A stretch of 64,000 nt of DNA from Ornithobacterium rhinotracheale DSM 15997 (lineage in GTDB: Bacteria > Bacteroidota > Bacteroidia > Flavobacteriales > Weeksellaceae). The notes beneath the pieces are model-generated. The model worked only from the letters and a program-made list of their open reading frames with translations. It did no database searches and was not told where the DNA came from. Location of the stretch: assembly GCF_000265465.1 (NCBI RefSeq), contig NC_018016.1:377501-441500 (forward strand), in the 5' to 3' direction. Shown piece after piece: positions 53,765 through 62,395 of this stretch; the stretch's first letter is position 1; the number at the start of each line of letters is the position of its first letter. A program made the translations under genes and the position numbers.

Positions 53765-54553
53765 ATGCACACAAAAGAAGTAATTAATTATATTGTTGAT
53801 TGGTTAAAGGATTATTTATCTAAATCTGGCATGGACGGATGGGTGATTGGAATCTCTGGCGGAATTGATTCTGCTGTAGTTTCTACACTTACGGCTCAAA
53901 CAGGCGCACCCGTTCTAGCGATTGAAATGCCAATACACCAAGCTCAGGATCAAGTAAATAGAGCGCAAAACCACATCGCTTGGCTAGAAGAAAGATATCC
54001 TAATGTAAAAGGCATGCGAGTAGACCTTACGCCTACTTTTGATGCACTGAGCGAGGCAGTGGTAGCTGATAAAAATCATGCACAAAATGACTTAGCACTT
54101 GCCAATGCGCGCTCGCGTTTGAGAATGACCACGCTGTATTATTACGCAGGACTTAATCGCTACTTGGTCGTAGGAACAGGAAACAAGGTAGAAGACTTTG
54201 GCGTGGGATTCTTCACCAAATACGGCGATGGCGGGGTGGACATTTCTCCGATTGGGGATTTGATGAAAAGCGAAGTTTTTAAGTTAGCCAAAGAATTAGA
54301 CATCATCGCTTCTATCCAAAATGCTAAACCTACCGACGGATTATGGAACGACGACCGCACCGACGAAGACCAATTGGGTGCTACTTACGACGAACTGGAA
54401 TGGGCTATGGGCGTATACAAAGACCACAAACCCGAAGATTTCGAAGGCAGACAACGAGAAGTTCTACAAATTTTCAATAAATTTAATCGTGCCATGCAGC
54501 ACAAAATCAATCCGATTCCTGTGGCGTTGATTCCCGAAGAATTGAAAAAATAA
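53765..54553 (+). CDS. nadE: NAD synthetase, ammonia-dependent
   Basis: 262 residues. The P-loop SGGIDS (31-36) of N-type ATP pyrophosphatases, GTGNKVEDFGVGFFTKYGDG and DISPIGDLMKSEV mark the short, NH3-using NadE, which converts nicotinate adenine dinucleotide to NAD. There is no N-terminal glutaminase domain. Own promoter and strong terminator. Confidence 0.94.
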   Translation: MHTKEVINYIVDWLKDYLSKSGMDGWVIGISGGIDSAVVSTLTAQTGAPVLAIEMPIHQAQDQVNRAQNHIAWLEERYPNVKGMRVDLTPTFDALSEAVVADKNHAQNDLALANARSRLRMTTLYYYAGLNRYLVVGTGNKVEDFGVGFFTKYGDGGVDISPIGDLMKSEVFKLAKELDIIASIQNAKPTDGLWNDDRTDEDQLGATYDELEWAMGVYKDHKPEDFEGRQREVLQIFNKFNRAMQHKINPIPVALIPEELKK

Positions 54554-54562
54554 AAAAACACT

Positions 54563-54598
54563 AAAAAAGCCATTTCTTAATTTGAAATGGCTTTTTTT
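54563..54598 (+). terminator. terminator of nadE
   Basis: AAAAAAGCCATTTC / GAAATGGCTTTTTTT with an eight-base loop. Confidence 0.9.
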
Positions 54599-54647
54599 AT
54601 TTTGTTTAAAAACCTCATTTGGGTTTTGAATTAACTTTAAACCCAAA

Positions 54648-54938
54648 CTATTTATACAAAGGTTTCTGTCTGTTATCTCTAAAATGTAGGATATCTATAT
54701 TCTCATTATTTATCCTATAATATATTGAGAATTTATTATTCAAAAGATTCTTTTTATATACATTATTCTTAGAATAATAAATAGAAAGGAAATAAGGTTG
54801 GTTAATCAGTTCTTTTTCTACTTTGTTTATTTCGACTAGAATTTTTTTTGAGAAGACATCCGATTTATTATGATTAATCCAAAAATCAAGCGTATCAAAA
54901 AGTTCCTCTTGAGCTTGATTAGACCATTTCAATACCAT
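54648..54938 (-). CDS. ParE/RelE-family toxin
   Basis: 96 residues. LKWSNQAQEELFDTLDFW at the front and YYRINNENIDILHFRDNR at the end are the hallmarks of the RelE/ParE fold, which blocks mRNA translation or DNA gyrase. The antitoxin gene lies directly upstream and overlaps by 20 bases. Which target it has cannot be told. Confidence 0.85.
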   Translation of the reverse strand: MVLKWSNQAQEELFDTLDFWINHNKSDVFSKKILVEINKVEKELINQPYFLSIYYSKNNVYKKNLLNNKFSIYYRINNENIDILHFRDNRQKPLYK

Positions 54939-55152
54939 ATTTCTCTTTTATTTTAGAATGGAGCTCTTCACTTGTACAAAAATTGCCTTCTTCTATATCT
55001 TTAATCCCTTTTGAAATAGAATTTATTTCATCTTGAGAGAGTTCATTCTCTGGATAGTCTATTTCAATGCCCAACCTCTCTAAAGAATTAGTAACCATTT
55101 GATACTCTTGAAAAGTTAGTTTTCTTTTTAAACGAATTATATTTGTTTCCAT
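54919..55152 (-). CDS. antitoxin partner of the ParE/RelE toxin
   Basis: 77 residues, acidic C-terminal part (IKDIEEGNFCTSEELHSKIKEKYG), a form seen in antitoxins that wrap around RelE/ParE toxins. The N-terminal part is short and not a clear DNA-binding domain. It is encoded ahead of and overlaps the toxin, as expected for a type II pair. Confidence 0.8.
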   Translation of the reverse strand: METNIIRLKRKLTFQEYQMVTNSLERLGIEIDYPENELSQDEINSISKGIKDIEEGNFCTSEELHSKIKEKYGIEMV

Positions 55153-55285
55153 AATTTTAAATTAATAACAAAGTTATTATTTTTTCAATCAAAACCCATG
55201 TTAATTTCCTCTTTAGCCTTATCTTTTTCTTAAAGAAATCTATACCTCTTCAAGCCAAGGTTTCATTACAAATAAAAATAAACAT

Positions 55286-55855
55286 TTATTTAAATCCAAA
55301 AATATCTTCTGGCGTTACCAAATAATCCAGCAGCACATCGCTTTCGTAAGTCGGGATTATTTCGTTTATGGGAGAAAAGTAATTTACGCCGACTTTTAAA
55401 ACATCGGGCTTGCATTTAGCAAAAAGCCCGTCGTAGAATCCACCACCATAGCCTATACGCGTACCTTTTTTATCACAGATTAAAAGTGGCGTAATGACTA
55501 AATCTATCACTTTCTCAGATACTATTTTGGGTGATTTAGGTTCCAAAATGCCCCAACGGCTCATTTCCATAAGCGTTTCGGGCGTGTACTCGCAAGTGAT
55601 GAGCGATTTACCTTCAACTTTTGGAATAAAAACACTTTTACCTTTAACCCAAAGCAATTGAATAAATTTTTGCGTAGACACTTCGCCCAACTTTTCCACC
55701 GAAATGAAAATATGGATATTTTGTGCTTTTTCCACCCAATCGGATTGTGCCAATTGCACAAAGATTTTTTGGCTTAATGCCTTTCTTTCTTCTGCTGAAA
55801 GTGCTTTGCGTTTTTGTTTATAAACTTTCCGCCATTGGGTTTTGCTAAATTTCAT
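55286..55855 (-). CDS. 5-formyltetrahydrofolate cyclo-ligase
   Basis: 189 residues. The Lys/Arg-rich start (WRKVYKQKRKALSAEERKAL), FIPKVEG and the signature GTRIGYGGGFYDGLFAK identify the enzyme that converts 5-formyl-THF to methenyl-THF with ATP. Three bases separate it from the ferredoxin gene, so they share a transcript. Confidence 0.92.
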   Translation of the reverse strand: MKFSKTQWRKVYKQKRKALSAEERKALSQKIFVQLAQSDWVEKAQNIHIFISVEKLGEVSTQKFIQLLWVKGKSVFIPKVEGKSLITCEYTPETLMEMSRWGILEPKSPKIVSEKVIDLVITPLLICDKKGTRIGYGGGFYDGLFAKCKPDVLKVGVNYFSPINEIIPTYESDVLLDYLVTPEDIFGFK

Positions 55856-55858
55856 ATT

Positions 55859-56089
55859 TTAAGTAGTTTTCACATCGATGATGTTCACAGGGCAAGCTTT
55901 GGCTGCTTTTTCGCAAGGCTCAAAAGCATCAGGAATAGGCGTTTTAAAAGTATGAAAACCTTTTTTATCCTTAGATTTTAGCAATACCGATTTCCCATCT
56001 TTTTTAGACATACGGAAAAACTCTGGCGCAAACTCCGCACAATAGTTGCAACCGATGCATTTATCTCTCTGTAAGGTTATGATGACCAT
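55859..56089 (-). CDS. 4Fe-4S ferredoxin
   Basis: 76 residues. CIGCNYCAEF gives the CxxCxxC motif (Cys11, 14, 17) and ACPV near residue 66 supplies the fourth ligand, so a single [4Fe-4S] cluster is expected. Another Cys at about 58 is free. It could donate electrons to the peptidase U32-type hydroxylase encoded two genes upstream, but this is inferred. Confidence 0.9.
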   Translation of the reverse strand: MVIITLQRDKCIGCNYCAEFAPEFFRMSKKDGKSVLLKSKDKKGFHTFKTPIPDAFEPCEKAAKACPVNIIDVKTT

Positions 56090-56114
56090 AGCTTCGTTTT
56101 ATATCAATATCATT

Positions 56115-57032
56115 TTATGGTTTGAAAAGTTGCGCCGTGTAGTCCAATAGCGCTTTGTCCCCTATTTTGCCATGTCCAGGCACCACAATTTTCGCTTCTG
56201 GATAGGCGTGTTTCACTTTTTGAATGGTTGCCGACCATTCCTTAGGGAAAGCATCAGACAAATTACCTTTACCTGCCCCCAATTCTTTTACCAAACAGCC
56301 ACCAAATAACACTTGATCCTTTGGAAAATACACAACTATATTATCCTCCGTATGTCCTTTTCCATAATAACCTATTTGGATTTTTGCACCTCCCAAATTC
56401 CAAGTTGAATCTGTAGCTGAAAAGGTAGTAATAGTCTGTGGTTTTCGATGCTTTTTAGATAAGTTTTGAGTTCTATAATATGCAATAGACATTATCTTAT
56501 CCCGATGAAACGCTGGTAATCCGCCCAAATTATCATCGTGAAAATGCGTCGGCACCACCCATTTTATTTCGGCTTTCAGTTCGTTTTTAATCCAATGGAT
56601 TAAAGCTTCCGAAGAGGCTTCATCTGTGGGCGTATCAAAAACCATCGCTTCTCGTTGATGTCTGACAATCATACCATTACAAGGCACTTTTCCCCATTGC
56701 TGGGTGGCTAAATAAGACGTATGGACAAAAGTATCAGGCGCAATCTGAACCACCTTTAAATCCTCGGATTGATAAACTATTTTAGGGAACTGAAGCCCTC
56801 CAAAAGACTGAGATTGACACGCCGCCAAACTCATCCAAAAGCATAAATAAAAAAATAATGGTTTAAAATTCTTTTTCAGCATAAATAATGGTTTAAAATT
56901 CTTTTTCAGCATAAATAATGGTTTAAAATTCTTTTTCAGCATAAATAATGGTTTAAAATTCTTTTTCAGCATAAATAATGGTTTAAAATTCTTTTTCAGC
57001 ATAAATAATGGTTTAAAATTCTTTTTCAGCAT
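56115..57032 (-). CDS. subclass B1 metallo-beta-lactamase with repeated N-terminal start region
   Basis: Read from the first ATG it has 305 residues, but the first 60 are six perfect copies of MLKKNFKPLF. From the last copy (ATG at 56882) it has 255 residues and a normal lipoprotein signal (lipobox SLAAC). All zinc ligands of B1 enzymes are present in the 305-residue numbering: His163, His165, Asp167 (HFHDD), His227 (GHTEDN), Cys246 (LFGGCLVK) and His287 (PGHG). A zinc hydrolase of beta-lactams, including carbapenems, is likely, placed in the periplasm on the outer or inner membrane. It starts three bases after the U32 gene. Confidence 0.88.
   Translation of the reverse strand: MLKKNFKPLFMLKKNFKPLFMLKKNFKPLFMLKKNFKPLFMLKKNFKPLFMLKKNFKPLFFYLCFWMSLAACQSQSFGGLQFPKIVYQSEDLKVVQIAPDTFVHTSYLATQQWGKVPCNGMIVRHQREAMVFDTPTDEASSEALIHWIKNELKAEIKWVVPTHFHDDNLGGLPAFHRDKIMSIAYYRTQNLSKKHRKPQTITTFSATDSTWNLGGAKIQIGYYGKGHTEDNIVVYFPKDQVLFGGCLVKELGAGKGNLSDAFPKEWSATIQKVKHAYPEAKIVVPGHGKIGDKALLDYTAQLFKP
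56853..57032 (-). repeat. six tandem 30-bp repeats over the lactamase start
   Basis: Six perfect, in-frame copies. Each carries ATG, and each codes MLKKNFKPLF. Copy number changes keep the reading frame but alter the number of possible start sites and the length before the signal helix. Confidence 0.95.
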
Positions 57033-57035
57033 AAA

Positions 57036-58280
57036 TCAAGCCTTCACTACTTTATAAAGTTTATCACTCGGGCGCACCCTAAAACCGGTTTTAAAAGTAA
57101 TCACATCAGCCTTTGTAGCTTTTTCTTTCATTCCCTGCCCATCAATCATCATTTCGGTAATCTCCATTTCCTGAGACCCTGTTGTAGGCCCTTGTATTAG
57201 AACCTTATCCCCTACGCTTAAATCATATGCTTCTATTAAAAACTCAGCAATATTAGATTTTGGATAAAAGTGTCTCCCTTTACCTATATACACTTTCTTC
57301 TGTGTAGCGTTAGAACCTGGATTTGGCGACCATTCGCCTAGCTCTTGTCCTAGATAGTAGCCGCTCCAGAAACCTCTATTATAGACAGTTTCTAGCAGTT
57401 TCATCCACTCTGCCACTTTTTCTTGGGTAAAAGTTCCCTCGCTGATGCTGTCAATAGCTTCTCGGTAGCATTTTGTTACGGTCGCCACATATTCTGGTGC
57501 ACGCCCCCTTCCTTCTATTTTTAACACCTTTACCCCTGCATCTACAATTTGATCTAAAAAATTAATAGTACACAGGTCTTTTGGTGACATCATATATTCA
57601 TTATCTAACTCTATCTCAAAGCCAGATTCTTGGTCTATTACGGTATATTTCTTTCTACAATTCTGTTTGCACGCCCCTCTATTAGCAGAAGAGTTATGAG
57701 AGTGTAAGCTCAGATAACACTTACCTGATACCGCCATACATAATGCACCATGCCCAAATATTTCTATCTCTACTAAATTACCAGAGGGACCTTTAATCTG
57801 TTCTTTTTCTATTTGTGTACAAATCTTCTTTATTTGATTAATACTCAGCTCGCGGCTCATCACCATAGTATCAGCAAATAGTGCATAGAACTTCACAGTC
57901 TCTATATTAGTAATATTTATTTGAGTAGAGATATGAACCTCCATACCTATCTGCCGAGCATAGGCAATCACCGCTTGATCCATGGCAATCACTGCTGTAA
58001 TGTCGCTTTCCACGGCTTTATCTATCAAAGTTTTGATGATAGACAAATCATGATCATAAATAATGGTGTTCAAAGTCAAATAGGTGCGTACGCCTTTGGC
58101 TTTGCATCGTTTGGAAATTTCTGGCAAATCCTCTAAAGTGAAGTTTATCGACGCACGAGCACGCATATTGAGCTGCTCTACCCCGAAATATACAGAGTCT
58201 GCCCCATTATCCAACGCTGCTTGCAGAGATGTAAAATTCCCTGCAGGAGCCATTAATTCAATCTTATTATCTTTGGTCAT
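57036..58280 (-). CDS. peptidase U32-family protein (tRNA/rRNA hydroxylase type)
   Basis: 414 residues. ELMAPAGNFTSLQAALDNGA, SVYFGV, EIFGHGALCMAVSGKCYLS and NRGACKQNCRKKY are the U32 signatures. The Cys set there suits an Fe-S cluster. In E. coli relatives (TrhP, RlhA) hydroxylate uridine in tRNA or cytidine in rRNA; older annotations call them collagenase-like. A ferredoxin and a lactamase follow on the same strand. The exact RNA target is unknown. Confidence 0.85.
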   Translation of the reverse strand: MTKDNKIELMAPAGNFTSLQAALDNGADSVYFGVEQLNMRARASINFTLEDLPEISKRCKAKGVRTYLTLNTIIYDHDLSIIKTLIDKAVESDITAVIAMDQAVIAYARQIGMEVHISTQINITNIETVKFYALFADTMVMSRELSINQIKKICTQIEKEQIKGPSGNLVEIEIFGHGALCMAVSGKCYLSLHSHNSSANRGACKQNCRKKYTVIDQESGFEIELDNEYMMSPKDLCTINFLDQIVDAGVKVLKIEGRGRAPEYVATVTKCYREAIDSISEGTFTQEKVAEWMKLLETVYNRGFWSGYYLGQELGEWSPNPGSNATQKKVYIGKGRHFYPKSNIAEFLIEAYDLSVGDKVLIQGPTTGSQEMEITEMMIDGQGMKEKATKADVITFKTGFRVRPSDKLYKVVKA

Positions 58281-58308
58281 GATTTTAATTTAAACTTTTT
58301 TAAGTCTG

Positions 58309-58316
58309 CAAATTTA
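58309..58316 (-). promoter_or_regulatory. -7 box of the U32 gene
   Basis: TAAATTTG followed by C on the minus strand, 28 bases before the start codon. Confidence 0.5.
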
Positions 58317-58393
58317 CATAATTTTACGCACATTCGATTTTGGATTGAGTTGAAACTCATTTTTTTCAAGAAAATTTGACTTTTCTTTAGGAT

Positions 58394-59104
58394 ATGAAAA
58401 AAACACGCGCCCTTGTCATCAAGCATTTAAAATATGGGGATTCTGGATTGATTCTGCATCTCTACACCCGAGAATTGGGCATGTTGGCTTTTATGATTAA
58501 AGGTTTTTACAAACAAAAAAAACGAAACCGCAGCCTGCTTTTCCCTTTTGCCGAAGTGGAAATCTCGGTAGAAGAAAACACACGCGGGAGCTTGAAACAC
58601 CCGAAAAATTTACAAACTTCGCATGCTTTCATCGATTTGCACACGCAACCTGCCAAATCAATTGTATTGCAACTTTTGAGCGAAATTATTTTTTCATGCC
58701 TTAGACAAGACGAAGCCAATCCGCAATTGTATGATTTCATCTTTTCTTCGCTTAATCTTTTAGACCAAAAAAATAAAGATTTTGCCGATTTTCATTTGTA
58801 TTTTTTACTTAAAATGAGCCAATATTTGGGTTTTCACCCCAATACCGAAAATCATGATGCGCCACTTTTTGATCTAGAGGGCGGACGATTTTGCTTTCAA
58901 ACGCAATCGGGTTTCACGCTTGGAGAAGAAGAAAGTCATTTTTTCAAAAAATTGATTTTCACGGATTTTAATCAAGATTCCAAAAATATTTTTAACCAAA
59001 TGCAACGTCGCTCTTTGCTCAATAATTTATTGCAATATTATCAACTGCACCTCCCAGATTTCAGAGAACCTAAATCGCTAGAAGTGATAAAAATGCTATT
59101 TTAA
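58394..59104 (+). CDS. recO: DNA repair protein RecO
   Basis: 236 residues. The N-terminal OB-fold (TRALVIKHLKYGDSGLILHL, YTRELGMLAFMIKG) and helical C-terminal part, with EIIFSCLRQDEANPQLYDF, match Bacteroidota RecO, which loads RecA at gaps with RecR. The zinc-binding cysteines of some RecO proteins are missing here, as is common in this phylum. Convergent with maeB. Confidence 0.9.
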   Translation: MKKTRALVIKHLKYGDSGLILHLYTRELGMLAFMIKGFYKQKKRNRSLLFPFAEVEISVEENTRGSLKHPKNLQTSHAFIDLHTQPAKSIVLQLLSEIIFSCLRQDEANPQLYDFIFSSLNLLDQKNKDFADFHLYFLLKMSQYLGFHPNTENHDAPLFDLEGGRFCFQTQSGFTLGEEESHFFKKLIFTDFNQDSKNIFNQMQRRSLLNNLLQYYQLHLPDFREPKSLEVIKMLF

Positions 59105-59123
59105 AGCATTTTTTAAGTCATAA

Positions 59124-59155
59124 AAAAAGGAAAATCCATCGCTGAATTTTCCTTT
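59124..59155. terminator. bidirectional terminator between recO and maeB
   Basis: AAAGGAAAAT / ATTTTCCTTT hairpin with a ten-base loop, between convergent genes. Confidence 0.7.
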
Positions 59156-59182
59156 CTTCAATTATTTATTTTTAACTAAATA

Positions 59183-61438
59183 TTACATTTCTAAAACAGT
59201 AACCGTAGCTAAGTTCACAATTTCCTCTACGCTGGAGCCCATAGGCATAATGTTTACTGATTTTTCTAAACCTATCAACATTGGTCCAATCATTTGTCCC
59301 ACGCCTAAACCTCGCAACATTTTGCTCGTGATATTTGCCGACAATTGGTCTGGGAAGATAAAAACATTGGCAGCATTGTTATCCAATCGAGAGAATGGGA
59401 AGTTTTTCAGCAATTCGCAATTCAAAGCGGTATCTGCCTGAATTTCTCCGTCTACCACGATTTCTGGATTTTCGCGGTGCAAAATTACTGCTGCTTCTGC
59501 CATTTTGCGAGAGGTTGCATTGCTTTGTGTAAAGTTTTCGTTGGACAACAAAGCAATTCTTGGTCTTATCGCCATCGACTTCACAAATTGGTGCAACATT
59601 CTGGTGAGTTCCACGATTTGCTGTGCACTTAAATTCTTGTGCACCGAAGTGTCGCACAAGAAAATCGGTTTTTTATGCGTTAAAAACATTGTTACGCCCG
59701 CAATGAGATTCCCTTTGCGATTGATGGCTTGTTTGATTGGCTTTAAAGATGTTTTAAAGTCTTTTGAATAACCAATTAAGAGCCCATCTGCATAGCCATG
59801 CTCTAGCAACAACGCACCGTATTGCGAACGAGAGATTACTAATTTTTCTGCATGATAATGCGTAATTCCTTTTCTGGCACCTTTATCCCACAAGAACTGA
59901 GTGAATTTCTCACGATTTTCTGCCTGATCATCTTCAAATGGATCAATGATTGGCAAATCCACATCTAGTTTATTTTTCTTGATGGTATGTAAAATTTTAT
60001 CTCTATGCCCTAATAAAATTGGATCGGCGATACCTTCTTGTTTCAAAATTAAAGCTGCCTTCAACACATTGAACTCCTCGGCATCTGCCATAATGATTTT
60101 CTTGCGGTTGAGTTTTGCACGGTTTTGAATTGCACGAATCAGTTTATCATCTTTGCCCATTCTATCCAGCAATTGCAAGCGATAGGCTTCCCAATCCGTG
60201 ATTTGTTTTCTCGCCACGCCACTATCTATCGCCGCTTTTGCCACCGCCATAGAAACACGAGTGATCAAACGCTCATCAAATGGTTTTGGTATAATATAAT
60301 TTTTACCAAAATTCAATTTTTTGAGATTATAAGCCAAAAGCACCTCTTCTGAAACGGGCTCTTTTGCCAAATCTGCCAATGCGTGCACCGCACCCAACTT
60401 CATTTCCTCATTGATTTCAGATGCGTTTACATCTAACGCTCCTCTAAAGATATAAGGGAATCCAAGCACATTGTTTACTTGGTTTGGATAATCGCTTCGT
60501 CCCGTTGCCATGATTACATCTGGACGCGTCTTTACGGCTAAATCATACTTAATTTCTGGGTTTGGATTTGCCAAGGCAAAGACAATTGGGTTTTCAGCCA
60601 TTTTTGCTAACATTTCAGGCTTCAACACATCACCTGTAGAAAGCCCAACAAAAACATCTGTTCCATCAATTATCTCATCAAGCGTATTAGCTGGTGTGTC
60701 GTTGATAAAGAGTTTCTTACGGTCGTTTAAATCCTCACGGCGTGATGTAATCACTCCTTTGGAATCACACATAAATAAATTCTCTTTTCTCACTCCAAGC
60801 GAAAGGTATAATTTAGCACACGAAATTGCTGCCGCACCTGCTCCGTTTACCACTAGTTTTACTTCCTTGATGTCTTTTTCGGCTAATTCCAACGCATTGA
60901 GCAACGCTGCACCAGAGATAATGGCCGTGCCGTGCTGGTCGTCGTGCATTAATGGAATGGGTAATTCTTTTTTAAGTCTTTCCTCAATATAAAAAGCCTC
61001 TGGTGCCTTGATATCTTCTAGGTTGATTCCACCAAAAGTGGGTGCAATTCCTTTTACGATTTCGATGAATTTATCTGGATCTTTTTCATTAATTTCAATA
61101 TCAAACACATTGATGCCTGCAAAAACTTTGAAAAGCAAACCCTTTCCCTCCATCACGGGTTTTGAAGCTTCGGCTCCAATGTCGCCCAAACCAAGTACCG
61201 CCGTACCGTTTGAGATTACGGCAACCAAATTCCCCTTGCCTGTATAATCATATACAGTTTCTGGATTTTTCTCGATTTCCAAACATGGCTCTGCCACCCC
61301 TGGCGAGTATGCCAGTGCCAAATCACGCTGTGTAGCGTGCGGTTTTGAGGGGATTACTTCAATTTTTCCCCTCGGACTTTTTTTATGATAATCTAATGCT
61401 TCTTGCCTTAATTCGTCGGCTATTCTAGGATTTTTCAT
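59183..61438 (-). CDS. maeB: NADP-dependent malic enzyme with phosphotransacetylase-like domain
   Basis: 751 residues. The malic enzyme part (about 1-420) has the substrate site PLMHDDQHGTAIISGAALLN and the NAD(P) motif VNGAGAAAISCA. A C-terminal domain (about 430-751) resembles phosphate acetyltransferase and is regulatory in MaeB enzymes. It decarboxylates malate to pyruvate. Stand-alone transcription unit with a -7 box upstream. Confidence 0.93.
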   Translation of the reverse strand: MKNPRIADELRQEALDYHKKSPRGKIEVIPSKPHATQRDLALAYSPGVAEPCLEIEKNPETVYDYTGKGNLVAVISNGTAVLGLGDIGAEASKPVMEGKGLLFKVFAGINVFDIEINEKDPDKFIEIVKGIAPTFGGINLEDIKAPEAFYIEERLKKELPIPLMHDDQHGTAIISGAALLNALELAEKDIKEVKLVVNGAGAAAISCAKLYLSLGVRKENLFMCDSKGVITSRREDLNDRKKLFINDTPANTLDEIIDGTDVFVGLSTGDVLKPEMLAKMAENPIVFALANPNPEIKYDLAVKTRPDVIMATGRSDYPNQVNNVLGFPYIFRGALDVNASEINEEMKLGAVHALADLAKEPVSEEVLLAYNLKKLNFGKNYIIPKPFDERLITRVSMAVAKAAIDSGVARKQITDWEAYRLQLLDRMGKDDKLIRAIQNRAKLNRKKIIMADAEEFNVLKAALILKQEGIADPILLGHRDKILHTIKKNKLDVDLPIIDPFEDDQAENREKFTQFLWDKGARKGITHYHAEKLVISRSQYGALLLEHGYADGLLIGYSKDFKTSLKPIKQAINRKGNLIAGVTMFLTHKKPIFLCDTSVHKNLSAQQIVELTRMLHQFVKSMAIRPRIALLSNENFTQSNATSRKMAEAAVILHRENPEIVVDGEIQADTALNCELLKNFPFSRLDNNAANVFIFPDQLSANITSKMLRGLGVGQMIGPMLIGLEKSVNIMPMGSSVEEIVNLATVTVLEM

Positions 61439-61476
61439 TTCTTAAATTTAACTATTTACTTGATGTAAAATCAATG

Positions 61477-61484
61477 CAAAGTTA
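61477..61484 (-). promoter_or_regulatory. -7 box of maeB
   Basis: TAACTTTG followed by C on the minus strand, 38 bases before the start codon. Confidence 0.55.
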
Positions 61485-61556
61485 AGCCTTTCAATTTTTA
61501 GATGATAAAAAATAATTACTTTTGTGTTATAAAGCTATCAAAAAATATAATTCCTC

Positions 61557-62345
61557 ATGTTGATATCAAGTGTTCAAAATCAGAAAATCAAGGATTTAAT
61601 CAAACTGCAACAAAAATCCCGCGACCGAAAAAAAACTGGTCTTTTGGTAGCCGAAGGTGTGCAGGAAAATCTTTTGGCTTTGCAAAATGGTTTTGAGGCA
61701 GAGAGCTCTTTCGTTTGTCCTGATTTTTTTTCAGATGAAGAATTAAAACAAAAATTACCTGAAAATCAGATTTTTGAAATTACTCAAGAGATTTTTGAAA
61801 AGATAGCATACCGTAAAACAACGGGCGGAATTTTAGGCGTTTACAAACAGAAATTAAACGATTTACAAGATTTAAAACATATTGAAAATCCGCTGATTGT
61901 AGTGCTCGAGCAGGTGGAAAAACCTGGAAACCTTGGGGCTATTTTACGCTCGGCAGATGCCGCTGGTGCCGATGCTGTGGTGGTGTGCGATGAGCGTGTA
62001 GATTTCTTTAACCCCAATGTGGTGCGTAGTAGCGTGGGAACGGTTTTTACCAATAAAATTATTGCTGCCAATGCGCAAGATTTTGTCAAATTTTGCCGTG
62101 AACAAAAAATCCAGATTTTGGCTACTTTTTTGCGCGATAACACGCGCGACTTGTTCGCTTGCCAAATGAAAGTGGGAACTGCGCTTGTTTTTGGTACAGA
62201 ATCTACGGGATTAAGCGATTTTTGGCTAAACGATGTAACGCACACCATCAAAATCCCGATGAATGGCAAAGTGGACTCACTCAATGTGAGTAACGCCGTG
62301 GCAATCTGCTTGTACGAAGCAGTGAGACAGCGTAGAGGGTGTTAA
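61557..62345 (+). CDS. TrmH/SpoU-family RNA 2'-O-methyltransferase
   Basis: 262 residues. An N-terminal substrate-binding part (NQKIKDLIKLQQKSRDRKKT) precedes a knotted SPOUT domain: motif 1 EQVEKPGNLGAILRSADAAG, motif 2 LVFGTESTGLSDFW and motif 3 IKIPMNGKVDSLNVSNAVAI. Such enzymes methylate ribose 2'-OH in rRNA or tRNA. The target (23S G2251-like or tRNA) is unresolved. Confidence 0.92.
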   Translation: MLISSVQNQKIKDLIKLQQKSRDRKKTGLLVAEGVQENLLALQNGFEAESSFVCPDFFSDEELKQKLPENQIFEITQEIFEKIAYRKTTGGILGVYKQKLNDLQDLKHIENPLIVVLEQVEKPGNLGAILRSADAAGADAVVVCDERVDFFNPNVVRSSVGTVFTNKIIAANAQDFVKFCREQKIQILATFLRDNTRDLFACQMKVGTALVFGTESTGLSDFWLNDVTHTIKIPMNGKVDSLNVSNAVAICLYEAVRQRRGC

Positions 62346-62351
62346 TAAAAA

Positions 62352-62373
62352 AGCGCCACAAATATGTGACGCT
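62352..62373. terminator. bidirectional hairpin between the methyltransferase and GH97 genes
   Basis: AGCGCCACA / TGTGACGCT with one mismatch, between convergent genes. Confidence 0.7.
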
Positions 62374-62395
62374 CAAAAATTACTTAAAATTCAAT

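Noticed and set aside
55153-55285. Further gene between the antitoxin and the folate enzyme
   Set aside because: The 133-base gap has no frame with protein-like content.
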